Assembly: GCF_013375155.1 (NCBI RefSeq)
Contig: NZ_JABXOF010000003.1
Span: 62,001 to 126,000, forward strand
Length of the DNA: 64,000 nt
From: Serratia ureilytica
Lineage (GTDB): Bacteria > Pseudomonadota > Gammaproteobacteria > Enterobacterales > Enterobacteriaceae
Direction of reading: 5' to 3'
Shown here: piece after piece, positions 37,601 to 46,970 of the stretch
Layout of the letters: each line of letters opens with the position of its first letter
Numbering within the stretch: position 1 is the stretch's first letter
Position numbers and translations under genes: made by a program
The notes under the pieces: model-generated
Databases searched by the model: none
The model's input: only the letters and a program-made list of their open reading frames with translations
What the model was told of the DNA's origin: nothing

Positions 37601-37911
37601 ACGCCGCGCCGTTCGCCGCCGTTCTCCCTGCGGCGGGCGGCTTAAGAACAAATTCGCATTAGCTTAAAGCTATCTGCGCTATAGACCTACCGAATCCCCG
37701 AGCTATCCCTCATCCTGAAAACAGTAATCCCGTTCATTGCGTAAAAACCAAGGGTCAGAACGCGCTATTGCCACGCCATTTCACGGCGATTTTTCACCCT
37801 CTTTTGGCGTCGTCAGGTGCCTGATGGGAATAGAGATTATTCTTATATTTCCGCTAACCGTTAAGAAATAATAATGATTCTCGTTTTCAACCACGGAAAG
37901 GAGAAGGAACG
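37601..37911. other. Intergenic region upstream of two small exported proteins
   Basis: The 311 bp hold no ORF I can support. The only features I see are a GC-rich inverted stretch soon after the VOC gene and a Fur-box-like sequence near the right end. Confidence 0.6.
37870..37888 (+). promoter_or_regulatory. Fur-box-like sequence
   Basis: AATAATGATTCTCGTTTTC agrees at 14 of 19 positions with the Fur consensus GATAATGATAATCATTATC and ends 23 bp before the start codon at 37912. This would place the next two genes under iron control. The match is moderate and made by eye. Confidence 0.45.
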
Positions 37912-38364
37912 ATGAAAACAGTGAAGCGAACGGGTATCGCGCTGGCGATAGCCCTGACTTTCCCCCTGGCATTGCCTGCCGCTACGGCGGCGCAAACCTG
38001 CCTGACAAACAGTAAGGCGGCGACGATGACGGAAAAACACGGGCAGTTTATTGCGGTTGGTAAAGTGGTGCAGGTGACCTTTGGCGATTTCGCCTTCAAG
38101 CTGGATTTTACCGATGACAAGACCATGACCTTCACCGGCATCGGCGAGGCGTCGCAGGGCATCACCGATACCGTGCAGTACACCGCGGTGGAAATTCGGC
38201 CGAAGGTCTACATGGTCTACTGGCATGAGCCGCAGTCCGGTGACAACGTGACGCATATCGAGGACTTCGAGCGCGGCGAGGTGTACACCAACATCGCCGC
38301 CAAGGACGGCAGCTTCACCCATCTGAAAGGGCAGCTGAAAATTGTAGGTCACTCAGGAAACTAA
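37912..38364 (+). CDS. Exported MoaF-like small protein
   Basis: A 150-residue protein with a Sec signal (about residues 1-27, ending PAATAA). The mature part looks like the calycin-type MoaF-related domain: AVGKVVQVTFGDFAFKLDFTDDKTMTFTG, then VYMVYWHEPQSGDNVTHIEDFE. Function of the family is not established beyond small-ligand binding in related folds. It has a strong ribosome site (AAAGGAGAAGG), follows the Fur-box-like sequence and is 9 bp upstream of a second exported small protein. Confidence 0.7.
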   Translation: MKTVKRTGIALAIALTFPLALPAATAAQTCLTNSKAATMTEKHGQFIAVGKVVQVTFGDFAFKLDFTDDKTMTFTGIGEASQGITDTVQYTAVEIRPKVYMVYWHEPQSGDNVTHIEDFERGEVYTNIAAKDGSFTHLKGQLKIVGHSGN

Positions 38365-38373
38365 GGAGCAGTT

Positions 38374-38865
38374 ATGAAAAAGGCATTGATCACCTGTGCG
38401 ATCGTCGGCGGCCTGCTGGCGAGTTACCCGGCGCTGTCAACGGATCAGGCGGCGTCTTACAAATCGGCCGGCAAGGGCGGTTATCATCATGCTCAGCAAA
38501 AGCTGAAGGTGGTGGAAGATCTGTACGCGGGCTTCTTCAACCGCCATGACATCGGCGTGGCGCGGAAGCTGATTGTGGAAAACTACAAGCAGCATAACCC
38601 GTTCGTCGGCGACGGCATCAAGCCGTTCCTCGATTTCTTCAGCCAGACCTTCAAAGACAACCCGCAGTACAGCGCTAAAATATACCGCAGCGCGGTCAAC
38701 GGCGATCTGGTCTACGTTCACGTCAAATATCAAAATAACCCGCAGGATCGCGGCACTGCCAGCGTGGATATTTATCGGGTGAACGATCAGGGGAAAATCA
38801 CCGAGCATTGGGACGTCAATCAGGATGTGCCGGAAAAATCGGCCAACGACAACACCATGTTCTGA
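38374..38865 (+). CDS. Exported SnoaL/NTF2-like protein
   Basis: A 163-residue protein with a signal peptide (MKKALITCAIVGGLLASYPALS) and a SnoaL-like cone fold: VVEDLYAGFFNRHDIGVARKLI, YKQHNPFVGDGIKPFLDFF and the C-terminal VDIYRVNDQGKITEHWDVNQ. Such proteins are predicted polyketide-cyclase-like or binding proteins; many enterobacterial members are periplasmic and uncharacterised. It forms a two-gene unit with the MoaF-like gene. Confidence 0.8.
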   Translation: MKKALITCAIVGGLLASYPALSTDQAASYKSAGKGGYHHAQQKLKVVEDLYAGFFNRHDIGVARKLIVENYKQHNPFVGDGIKPFLDFFSQTFKDNPQYSAKIYRSAVNGDLVYVHVKYQNNPQDRGTASVDIYRVNDQGKITEHWDVNQDVPEKSANDNTMF

Positions 38866-38871
38866 TGCAAA

Positions 38872-38891
38872 AGGGCCGCTGCGGCGGCCCT
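38872..38891. terminator. Hairpin after the SnoaL-like gene
   Basis: An eight-base-pair stem (AGGGCCGC / GCGGCCCT, loop TGCG) seven bases after the stop codon, without a T-run downstream. Probably the transcript end. Confidence 0.55.
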
Positions 38892-39037
38892 CTACGCGCC
38901 TGCAACACTTTATTTACTTACATAAATACCAAACGTTCATCGCGTCGAGTAGGCTACGGCCGCCTTTGGCAGTGGCGGCACGGTTGATGGGCGTCATTGT
39001 CCCGCCACTGCTTGAGGCGCTTCCCTCGCATTCCCCG

Positions 39038-40237
39038 CTATCCCGCGCGTTTAGGCTGCACTTTTTTGAACTGATGGCGCAGCTGCAGCGCATTGAACAG
39101 CACCAATACCGCCGTCACGGCGAACACCCAACGGAACCCCATCATCGCCGAAATGCCCGAACCCAGCAGCGGGCCGACCACGTTGCCCAGATACATAAAT
39201 GACTGGTTATAGCCGAAGATGCGCCCGGTCACCTGATCGGAGGAATACTTCAGCAGCAGCGCCTGCACCGCCGGCATCAGCGCGCCATCGGCGAAGCCCA
39301 GCAGAAAACGCAGAATGCCCAGCTGCAGCGGCGTATTCACCCAGGCCATCACGGCGAACAGGCCGGTGGTGAACAGCAGCGCGGCGATCAGAATGCGCGC
39401 GGTGCCGATGCGATCGCCGAGCCGCCCGAGGCGCGGCGCGGAGATCAGCGCCGCGATGCCGGGCACGGCGGCGATCATGCCGCTGACGAAGGCGATATTG
39501 CTGACGTTGCCCGACAGTTCGCGAATGAACAGCGTCAGGATCGGGCTGATGGAGGAGTTGGCCAGCTGAATCATCAGGGTGCAAACGAACAGGGTGACGA
39601 TCAGCGCCGGATAGGGCAGCGACCGGAATACCGCCTTGCCGCTCAGCTGATCCGCTTTTTTCACCGTGATGCGCCGCTCTTTAATCAGGAACAGCGTCAC
39701 CAGGAAGCTGACGAACATCAGTCCGGAAGTGACGAAAAACACCACCCGCAACCCCAGATGGTCGGCCATCAGCCCGCCCAGCAGCGGCCCGGCGATCACG
39801 CCGGAGATCTGCCCGGTCGAGAGCGTGCCCAGCGCCCAGCCGCTTTTATCGCGCGGCGCCTGCGAGGCGACCAGCGCCATGGCGTTGGGAATATAGCCGG
39901 ACGTCAGCCCCATCAGGGCGCGCAGCGCGAACAGCTGCCACACGTTGGTGGCCAGCCCCTGCAGCGCGATGACGATCGCCATGCCCAGCGAAGCGCGCAG
40001 CAGCATCAGCTTACGGCCTTTACGGTCGGCCAGGCTGCCCCACAGCGGCGACACCACCGCAGAGACCAAAAAGGTGCCGCTGAATACCAGCCCGGACCAC
40101 AGGCTGAGGGATTGATGATCGCTGACGCCGAGTTGTTCGACGTACAGCGGCAGAAAAGGGAGGATTTGGCTCATCGCCAGCCCGGTGAAGAAACACCCGA
40201 GCCAGACCGAGATTAGATTGATTTTCCACGCTTCCAT
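39038..40237 (-). CDS. mdtG: MFS multidrug efflux transporter MdtG
   Basis: A 399-residue, 12-span drug:H+ antiporter. It aligns closely from memory with E. coli MdtG over [47 protein letters not shown] (the MFS motif A loop) and [17 protein letters not shown]. It exports hydrophobic compounds such as fosfomycin and deoxycholate in E. coli, where expression is under MarA/SoxS control; I did not find a clear marbox. The start at 40237 matches the E. coli protein's core; the frame stays open to 40294. Confidence 0.88.
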   Translation of the reverse strand: MEAWKINLISVWLGCFFTGLAMSQILPFLPLYVEQLGVSDHQSLSLWSGLVFSGTFLVSAVVSPLWGSLADRKGRKLMLLRASLGMAIVIALQGLATNVWQLFALRALMGLTSGYIPNAMALVASQAPRDKSGWALGTLSTGQISGVIAGPLLGGLMADHLGLRVVFFVTSGLMFVSFLVTLFLIKERRITVKKADQLSGKAVFRSLPYPALIVTLFVCTLMIQLANSSISPILTLFIRELSGNVSNIAFVSGMIAAVPGIAALISAPRLGRLGDRIGTARILIAALLFTTGLFAVMAWVNTPLQLGILRFLLGFADGALMPAVQALLLKYSSDQVTGRIFGYNQSFMYLGNVVGPLLGSGISAMMGFRWVFAVTAVLVLFNALQLRHQFKKVQPKRAG

Positions 40238-40475
40238 TGATTTGTCGTACCACGTTGAATTTGGAGGGGATATTAAGCACGTTAATAATAACACTGCGAA
40301 TGGGCTGGCGCGGAAGAATTGCGTGAGCAGACGTAAAGCCAGCCGTGTCGTTACATTTTGCTATAAATTAATAGCTATATTATCATAGGTATTTATTTTA
40401 AGCTACTCCTCCTGGCCGCTCGGCGGCCCCATCTTCTACCCATATCGTCGTGTCGGCGGCAAGGAGAAGCTCTCT

Positions 40476-41048
40476 ATGAATACCGCATTGATCGCTTTGG
40501 ATTACATCGTTGATATCACCCATCCTGAGGGAAAAATCGCGCGTTCTGCGCAGCAGGTCATTGAGCGCGACGTCATCGTGCGGGCAAACAGCGCATTAGC
40601 GCTCGCGCGGCGCAAGGATTGGCTGCGTATTTTGGTCAAAGTCGGGTTCGCCGCCGGTTATATCGATCAGCCCAAACAATCCCGGATGTTCGGCCAGGCA
40701 CATCAATTTGGCGCTATCGCATTGGATCAATCCGGGACGGCTTTTCATCCCGATTTGGCGTCAGAGCTGGGCGAATTAACGATCGTAAAACCGCGCGTCA
40801 GCGCTTTTTATGGCACCAATCTGGACGCGATACTGCGCGCCCGCCGCATCGAGCGGCTGGTAATTTGCGGGGTCAGCAGCACCTGGGCGGTACAGGCGAC
40901 GGCGCGTGACGCGCACGATCGTGATTATCAGGTGTGGGTGCTGGAAGAGGCCTGCGCCGCAGCCACCGCGCAAGAACACCGGATCTCCATGGAAACGCTC
41001 GCGACGATCGCCGATATCGTCACGCTGGAACAGCTGGGCGAACGTTGA
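40476..41048 (+). CDS. Isochorismatase-fold hydrolase lacking the catalytic cysteine
   Basis: A 190-residue protein of the isochorismatase/cysteine-hydrolase superfamily. Asp9 (IALDYIVD) and Lys105 (VKPRVSAFYGTNL) of the usual triad are present, but the Cys position is Ala138 in GVSSTWAVQATARDA, where the family normally has CV. It may therefore be a non-cysteine hydrolase (true isochorismatases also lack it) or inactive. The start has AAGGAG. Its stop overlaps the start of an FUSC-type membrane protein, so the two are translationally coupled. Confidence 0.8.
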   Translation: MNTALIALDYIVDITHPEGKIARSAQQVIERDVIVRANSALALARRKDWLRILVKVGFAAGYIDQPKQSRMFGQAHQFGAIALDQSGTAFHPDLASELGELTIVKPRVSAFYGTNLDAILRARRIERLVICGVSSTWAVQATARDAHDRDYQVWVLEEACAAATAQEHRISMETLATIADIVTLEQLGER

Positions 41049-42061
41049 TGCAGCTGCGTGCCGAAATCAACCTGCGGCTGCTGCTGCGGGGCGCGTGGAT
41101 GTTGGCGCCGCTGCTGGCGCTGACTCTGGCGACCGGAAACGTCGACTGGCTGAAGGCTTCGGTGGTTACCATATCGCTGTTTATCGTGTTCGAAAGGGTT
41201 GAGTTGGCGCCGCTCGGCGTCATGCTGCATGCGGCTGCGCTGCTGTCGGTTTTCATGACGTTGCTGTACGCCATGCGGGCGCCGGCGACCTTCATTTTGG
41301 CATGCGTTTTTGCGGCGGCGGCGGCGGTGGGGATATCCGCCTGCGGCGGCAAATTGCGATCCTTGGGTAATTTTATCTTTATCCCGGCCCTTTATCTGGC
41401 GTGCGAGATTGCAGAAGGCGGCACGCACGCGCCAATGATCCAACGCGCCTGGGCACTGTTTCCCTATCTCTGGGTGGCCGCTTTGCCGGTGTTGGCGCTC
41501 GCGCTGATAGAGCACCGGCAACGGGCTTATCTGCCGTTTGAAAATGCATGGCGTCATTACCTTAAACTGCACCGCAGCGAAGGATTTGGCGCCCGGGTCG
41601 CCTGCGGTGAAGCGCTGTTGGCCGTGATTTTTGCCGTCGGGCTGTCTGCCGCGCTCGTCGAATGGCGGCAGCTCGATTATGGTCAATGGGTGATCTGGTC
41701 GGCCGTCAGCGTGATCACCGGCGATATGGCGACCACGCGCAATAAGCTTCGTCAGCGGGCGTCAGGTGCGTTGATGGGGGTTCCCGCCGGCATTTTGCTG
41801 GGGTATCTCATACCGCATAGCGATATGGGCTACGAACTGCTTACAGTGGCCACGATGCTGACATTGGTCTCTTTTCATCGTTATGCCTTAGGCTTTGGCG
41901 TGCGTTGCGCCTGCATCGCCTGTGCATTGATTATCGCCGGAAAAGCGCCGGAAATCGCGGCGGAAAGGGCGTTTAATGTGCTGCTCGGCGGCGGTATCGG
42001 TTTGCTGTTCGCTTTCCTGATGGATGGCGCGTTGCTGGCCAGTCCCGGCGCGCGCAAATAG
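41048..42061 (+). CDS. FUSC-family inner-membrane protein
   Basis: A 337-residue membrane protein with two sets of hydrophobic helices separated by a soluble middle (about residues 155-195). The second half carries WVIWSAVSVITGDMATTRNKLRQRASGALMGVPAG, close to the fusaric-acid-resistance/aromatic-acid-exporter pattern (charged residues after the second-half helices, then RxxGTxxG-like). Likely exports an aromatic or weak acid. The ATG at 41048 overlaps the preceding stop (TGATG), so substrate may relate to that hydrolase. Confidence 0.75.
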   Translation: MQLRAEINLRLLLRGAWMLAPLLALTLATGNVDWLKASVVTISLFIVFERVELAPLGVMLHAAALLSVFMTLLYAMRAPATFILACVFAAAAAVGISACGGKLRSLGNFIFIPALYLACEIAEGGTHAPMIQRAWALFPYLWVAALPVLALALIEHRQRAYLPFENAWRHYLKLHRSEGFGARVACGEALLAVIFAVGLSAALVEWRQLDYGQWVIWSAVSVITGDMATTRNKLRQRASGALMGVPAGILLGYLIPHSDMGYELLTVATMLTLVSFHRYALGFGVRCACIACALIIAGKAPEIAAERAFNVLLGGGIGLLFAFLMDGALLASPGARK

Positions 42062-42147
42062 CGGCCTGGGGTTTCTCTCGCGCCAATTTCGGTTGACCGT
42101 TCCTGCCCCCGGTGTGAAAGTACGATTGAATCTATCGTTATCTATTG

Positions 42148-42603
42148 ATGCCAATGAAAAAAGATCATCCTGAAGACGTGACGCTGCTGCGCACGCAGTT
42201 AATGTCGCTGGTGCGCCGCATGCGGCGCGAGTCGCGCAGCGACGAAAAATCCTGGGCCCAGCTGATGCTGTTGGGGGCTATCGATCGCCATGGCGGCGAG
42301 GCGACGCCGTCGTTGCTGGCGGAGTCGGAGCGTATGCGCTCCTCAAACCTGGCGGCCGCGTTGCGCGAGCTGGAAGCCGAGGGGCTGCTGGTGCGCACGC
42401 CGGATGCCGAAGACAAACGCCGGGTGCGGGTGCGGCTGACGTCCGCCGGGCTGGGTTTGCTGCAGCAAAGCCGCGCCCGACGCGAGGCGTGGTTGCTGGC
42501 GGCGATGGAAAGCTGTCTGTCCGAGCGGGAGCAGGCGCTGTTGCTCGAAGCGGGGGCGCTGATGGCGCGGCTGGCGGCGGCGCCGTCTGCGGAAGCGGAC
42601 TGA
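42148..42603 (+). CDS. MarR-family transcriptional regulator
   Basis: A 151-residue winged-helix protein: WAQLMLLGAIDRHGGEATPSLLAESERMRSSNLAAALRELEAEGLLVRTPDAEDKRRVRVRLT holds the MarR recognition helix and wing (DKRRVRVRLT). Such proteins repress efflux or catabolic genes and respond to aromatic ligands. Start could be 42148 or 42154; no ribosome site stands out. It lies 86 bp after the FUSC gene on the same strand and may regulate it. Confidence 0.85.
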   Translation: MPMKKDHPEDVTLLRTQLMSLVRRMRRESRSDEKSWAQLMLLGAIDRHGGEATPSLLAESERMRSSNLAAALRELEAEGLLVRTPDAEDKRRVRVRLTSAGLGLLQQSRARREAWLLAAMESCLSEREQALLLEAGALMARLAAAPSAEAD

Positions 42604-42640
42604 TTGCAGGGGCGGCCTGAGTTGCCCCCCAGCGGCGAGA

Positions 42641-42922
42641 TTACGGCATCGGCCAATCGACCGGCATGGTGCTGACCACGTCCACGTAGCGATCCCAGGC
42701 CGATGACCAGAATTGGGCGAAGGCTTCGAGGGTGAAGTGAATGCCCATCAGGCCCATCACGAACCAGCAGGCGGTAAACAGGCCCAGGCTGCTGAACATG
42801 AACGCCATGCCATTGCGGCTGGTTTTACGGCAAACGACGTTTAACTGGCTGGCGAAGAACATCATCACGGCGCTCAGCAACTCCCAGCGCATCATGATTA
42901 AACCGGTGGCAATGGTACTCAT
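42641..42922 (-). CDS. yjcB: YjcB-like small membrane protein
   Basis: A 93-residue protein with two membrane helices (WELLSAVMMFFASQLNVV and LGLFTACWFVMGLMGIHF), length and pattern matching E. coli YjcB, of unknown function. AGGA nine bases before the ATG at 42922 serves as ribosome site. It is convergent with the MarR gene and far from the next gene, so it is probably monocistronic. Confidence 0.65.
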   Translation of the reverse strand: MSTIATGLIMMRWELLSAVMMFFASQLNVVCRKTSRNGMAFMFSSLGLFTACWFVMGLMGIHFTLEAFAQFWSSAWDRYVDVVSTMPVDWPMP

Positions 42923-43218
42923 CGAACTCGATCCTATGTAACAAAAAGCCGCATCCGGCAGGGCGCCGACAGGAAAATGCGGAGGAGAATAACGGTAATA
43001 GTGTGATAAGGATCACATTGTAGCATTGAGAGGAACGGCGGCTCAATGGGGCGCGCGGTGAAAAAATCGCCGCCGGTAACATTCCAATATGCTGAAACAG
43101 TTATGCCATTTCATTAGCAACCTTTTCATGGGGCGTCGCGCCCGATAACGCTATGCTTGCCGGCTTTTCAGTTCCCTGATTTTGCGGGGAAATGTGACGC
43201 AAAAGGTATCGGCTCCGC

Positions 43219-45144
43219 ATGGCCCTGTTAAAAGAAAAAATTCGCGACCACTCCGCGGAAGAGATGCTGTTTATCCGCCGGGCGGCCGTGGCGCTGGCGC
43301 TGGTGGTGGTCTGTTTCGGCGCGCTGGTCGTCAACCTCTACCGGCTGCAAATTCGCCAGCACGGCTTTTACCAGACGCGCTCCAACCAGAATGACATCAA
43401 GATGTTGCCGATCGCCCCAAGCCGCGGGCTGATCTTCGATCGCAACGGCATTCCGCTGGTACGAAACGTGACACTGTATCGCATCGAGATCACGCCCAGC
43501 AAAATCACCGATATATCGGCGCTGCTGCAGGCGTTGACGCCGATCGTCGATCTGACGCCGGAAGATATCAGCGCGTTTCGCGACGACATGCACCACAACA
43601 GCCGCTACAAGCCGATAACGCTAAAAGCGGGGCTGAACGACACCGAGGTGGCGCGTTTCGCCGTCAATCAATACCGTTTCGACGGGGTGACTATCGATAC
43701 CTATCAGCAGCGCGAATATCCTTACGGCGCGCAGCTGGCGCACGTGCTGGGCTACGTGTCGAAGATCAACGACAGCGATCTCAAGCGCCTGGACAAGGCC
43801 GGGTTGAGCGAGAACTATGCCGCCGATCGCAACATCGGCAAACAGGGCATCGAGGCCTATTACGAGTCCGAGCTGCACGGCACCACCGGCTATCAGGAGG
43901 TGGAGGTGGATAACCACGGGCGGGTGATCCGCTTGCTGAAGGAGCAGCCGCCGCAGGCCGGCAAAAACATCTACCTGACGCTGGATCTGCCGCTGCAGCA
44001 GTACATCGAATCGGTGCTGAAGGGGCAACGCGCCGCGGTGGTGGTGGAAGATCCGCGCGACGGCGGCATTCTGGCGATGGTCTCCAGCCCCAGTTACGAT
44101 CCCAATCCCTTCGTCAAAGGCATCGGCTATCAGGCCTATAAGGCGCTGCTCCGCAACCCGGATTTGCCACTCATCAACCGCGTCACCCAGGGGCTGTACC
44201 CGCCGGCGTCGACGGTGAAGCCCTACATGGCGGTTTCGGCGCTGTTTGCCGGGGTGATCACGCCCACCACCACCTTTTTCGGCGCGCCGACCTGGACGCT
44301 GCCCGGCACCGAGCGGCGCTATCGCGACTGGCTGAAGACCGGTCACGGCATGCTCAACGTCACCAAAGCGATAGAAGAGTCCGCCGATACCTTCTTTTAT
44401 CAGGTGGCGTATGAGATGGGCATCGATCGCATTCACCATTGGCTGAGCCAGTTTGGTTACGGCCAGTCGACCGGCATCGATCTGAACGAAGAGTACCGCG
44501 GCGTGCTGCCAAGCCGCGACTGGAAGCTGAAGGTGCACAAAAAAGTCTGGTATCAGGGGGATACGGTATCGGTCGGCATCGGCCAGGGATATTGGGTGGC
44601 GACGCCTATTCAGATGGTGAAAGCGCTGACTACGCTGATCAACAACGGTAAGGTGAAAACGCCGCACCTGCTGTATTCGCTGCAGCAGGGCAACCGGGTC
44701 ACGCGTTATCAGCCGCCGACGCAGGCGCTGCAGATTGGCGATCCCCGTTCGCCTTACTGGGGCATTGTGCGCAACGGCATGTATGGCATGGCCAACCTGC
44801 CGAACGGCACCGGATACAAGCTGTTCCATACCGCGCCGTACCAGATTGCCGCTAAATCCGGCACCTCGCAGGTGTTCAGCCTGAAGCAAAACCAGACTTA
44901 CAACGCCAAAATGATACCGGTGCGGCTGCGCGATCACATCTTTTATACGCTGTTCGCCCCCTACAAAAACCCCCGGGTGGCGATGGCGCTGATCCTGGAA
45001 AACGGCGGCGGCGACGGCGTGGTGGCGGGGCCGACCGCGCGCGCGATCCTCGACCACATTTTCGATCCGGCCAACGCGCCCCAGCCCGGCGACGCGGCGC
45101 AAACTAAACCGCAGTTAAACGACAGTGCGGATGTGCAACGGTGA
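43219..45144 (+). CDS. PBP2-type peptidoglycan transpeptidase (second MrdA-like protein)
   Basis: A 641-residue class B penicillin-binding protein: an N-terminal membrane anchor (about 20-43), the pedestal domain, and a transpeptidase domain with SxxK at Ser331-Lys334, SAD around 391-393 and KSGT at 546-549. The sequence RRAAVALALVVVCFGALVVNLYRLQ resembles PBP2. There is no RodA or DacA gene next to it, unlike the canonical mrdA locus, so it is probably a paralogue. A PBP3-type paralogue follows 107 bp later. The pair recalls PBP2SAL/PBP3SAL, which Salmonella uses for growth and division under acidic conditions. Confidence 0.85.
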   Translation: MALLKEKIRDHSAEEMLFIRRAAVALALVVVCFGALVVNLYRLQIRQHGFYQTRSNQNDIKMLPIAPSRGLIFDRNGIPLVRNVTLYRIEITPSKITDISALLQALTPIVDLTPEDISAFRDDMHHNSRYKPITLKAGLNDTEVARFAVNQYRFDGVTIDTYQQREYPYGAQLAHVLGYVSKINDSDLKRLDKAGLSENYAADRNIGKQGIEAYYESELHGTTGYQEVEVDNHGRVIRLLKEQPPQAGKNIYLTLDLPLQQYIESVLKGQRAAVVVEDPRDGGILAMVSSPSYDPNPFVKGIGYQAYKALLRNPDLPLINRVTQGLYPPASTVKPYMAVSALFAGVITPTTTFFGAPTWTLPGTERRYRDWLKTGHGMLNVTKAIEESADTFFYQVAYEMGIDRIHHWLSQFGYGQSTGIDLNEEYRGVLPSRDWKLKVHKKVWYQGDTVSVGIGQGYWVATPIQMVKALTTLINNGKVKTPHLLYSLQQGNRVTRYQPPTQALQIGDPRSPYWGIVRNGMYGMANLPNGTGYKLFHTAPYQIAAKSGTSQVFSLKQNQTYNAKMIPVRLRDHIFYTLFAPYKNPRVAMALILENGGGDGVVAGPTARAILDHIFDPANAPQPGDAAQTKPQLNDSADVQR

Positions 45145-45251
45145 TGCGGTTTGTTTTTACTTTCTTACAAACTGCAATCTCCTGACCATTTCCGGCAAGG
45201 TAGACTGAAATAACACGATAAACCGAATAAAAACGCAGGGTTAACACAACA

Positions 45252-46970
45252 GTGGCGCCATCGACCAAAAAGAGCGGTAAAACCTATTCCACAGTTCGTT
45301 TCGGCTGGATTTGTGCCGGCATGCTGGTCTGTTTTTTTCTGTTGGCGTTCAGGGTCGGTTACCTGCAACTGCTGGAACACCAGCAGTTGGCGAACCAGGC
45401 AGATCAGCGCTCGATTCGCACCCAGGTAGTGCCGACCAACCGCGCCATGATCACCGATCGCAACAATGAGGCGCTGGCGGTCAGCGTGTCGTCGAAAGAC
45501 ATCGTGCTGGATCCGAAGCATATTCTCGATACCCAGACCGATACCGGCAACGAACGCTGGCAGAGCATGGCCAACGTGCTGAAGATCCCGCTGGCGGACG
45601 TGCAGCATCTGATCCAGAGCAACGGGCACAAACGCTTTGTCTACCTGGCGCGCAAGGTGGAGGACGACAACGCCGCTTATATCAGCAAGCTGCACCTGAC
45701 CGGCGTCAGCACCGAGCAGGATTTCAGCCGCTTCTATCCGATGGGCCAGGACGCGGCCGGACTGATCGGCATCGTCGGCCAGGACAATCAGGGGCTGGAG
45801 GGCATCGAGCTGGGCTTCAACCCGTTGCTGCAGGGTAAAAACGGCCTGCGGGTCTACCAGAAGGACGGCAGCGGTGCGGTGATCGGCGTGATTAAAAGCG
45901 TGGATCCGGTTCCACCGCCGAATGTGACGCTCAGCATCGACAAATTTATCCAGTACGTGCTCTATGCGCAGATCCGCGACGGCGTGGTGGCTAACCAGGC
46001 CGACTCCGGCTGCGCGGTGCTGGTGAAAATCGACACCGGCGAAATCCTCGGCATGGCCAGCTACCCGTCGTTCAACCCGAACAACTATGGCAGCACGCCG
46101 GCGAAAGATATCCGCAACGTGTGCAGCAGCGACAGCTTCGAACCGGGTTCGACGGTGAAACCGGTCGTGGTGATGGTGGGGCTGGAACATAAGCTGATTC
46201 GGCCGGATACCGTGTTGGACACCACGCCGTATCGGGTGAACGGTCACCTGATCAAGGACGTCGGCCACTGGTCGAAGCTGACCATCACCGGCGTGCTGCA
46301 AAAATCGAGCGACATCGCGGTATCGCACATTGCGCTGGCGCTGCCGGCCACCGTGCTGCCGGCGGTCTACCGCAGCTTTGGCCTGGGGCGGCCGACCGAG
46401 CTTGGCATCGGCAACGAGAGCAGCGGCTACCTGCCGCAGCATCGCGAGCGCTGGGCCGATATCGAACGCGCCACGTTCTCCTTCGGCTATGGGCTGCGCG
46501 TGACGCCGCTGCAAATGGCGCGCGAGTATGCCGCGATCGGTTCCTTCGGCATTTATCGGCCGCTGTCGATCACTAAGGTGACGCCGCCGGTGATGGGGCA
46601 ACGCATTTTGCCGGCCGATACGGTCAGGTCCGTGGTGCATATGATGGAAAGCGACGCCTTGCCGGGCGGCAGCGGGGTGAGCGCCGCGGTGCCCGGCTAC
46701 CGTTTGGCGATCAAAACCGGTACCGCCGAGAAAATGGGCCCCAGCGGCAAATACGACGGCGGCTATATCAACTATACCGCCGGCGTGGCGCCGGCCAGCG
46801 ATCCGCAGGTGGCGCTGGTGGTGATGGTCAACAACCCGAAAGCCGGCAAGCACTTCGGCGGCTCGGTAGCCGGGCCGGTGTTCGGCAAGATCATGGCCCA
46901 GGTGCTGGAGCACATGAATATCCTGCCGGATGCCCAGCCGCTCAATGTGGTGTCGTCGGTTAAAGGGTGA
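45252..46970 (+). CDS. PBP3-type septal transpeptidase paralogue (FtsI-like)
   Basis: A 572-residue class B penicillin-binding protein with an N-terminal membrane helix (about 20-40), FtsI-like pedestal (QADQRSIRTQVVPTNRAMITDRN) and a transpeptidase domain with STVK at 300-303 and KTGT at 488-491. GTG is taken as start since no ATG lies near the family start. The canonical ftsI sits in the dcw cluster; none of its neighbours (murE, ftsL) are here, so this is a second copy, related in type to PBP3SAL. It lies in tandem with the PBP2-type gene and probably works with it. Confidence 0.85.
   Translation: MAPSTKKSGKTYSTVRFGWICAGMLVCFFLLAFRVGYLQLLEHQQLANQADQRSIRTQVVPTNRAMITDRNNEALAVSVSSKDIVLDPKHILDTQTDTGNERWQSMANVLKIPLADVQHLIQSNGHKRFVYLARKVEDDNAAYISKLHLTGVSTEQDFSRFYPMGQDAAGLIGIVGQDNQGLEGIELGFNPLLQGKNGLRVYQKDGSGAVIGVIKSVDPVPPPNVTLSIDKFIQYVLYAQIRDGVVANQADSGCAVLVKIDTGEILGMASYPSFNPNNYGSTPAKDIRNVCSSDSFEPGSTVKPVVVMVGLEHKLIRPDTVLDTTPYRVNGHLIKDVGHWSKLTITGVLQKSSDIAVSHIALALPATVLPAVYRSFGLGRPTELGIGNESSGYLPQHRERWADIERATFSFGYGLRVTPLQMAREYAAIGSFGIYRPLSITKVTPPVMGQRILPADTVRSVVHMMESDALPGGSGVSAAVPGYRLAIKTGTAEKMGPSGKYDGGYINYTAGVAPASDPQVALVVMVNNPKAGKHFGGSVAGPVFGKIMAQVLEHMNILPDAQPLNVVSSVKG

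Noticed and set aside
40780-40790. Reading the isochorismatase-fold gene as a nicotinamidase
   Set aside because: The catalytic Cys is replaced by Ala, and the metal-site residues typical of PncA are not visible.
45165-46913. 582-codon minus-strand open frame opposite the PBP3-type gene
   Set aside because: Antisense shadow of a GC-rich gene whose plus strand has the transpeptidase motifs.
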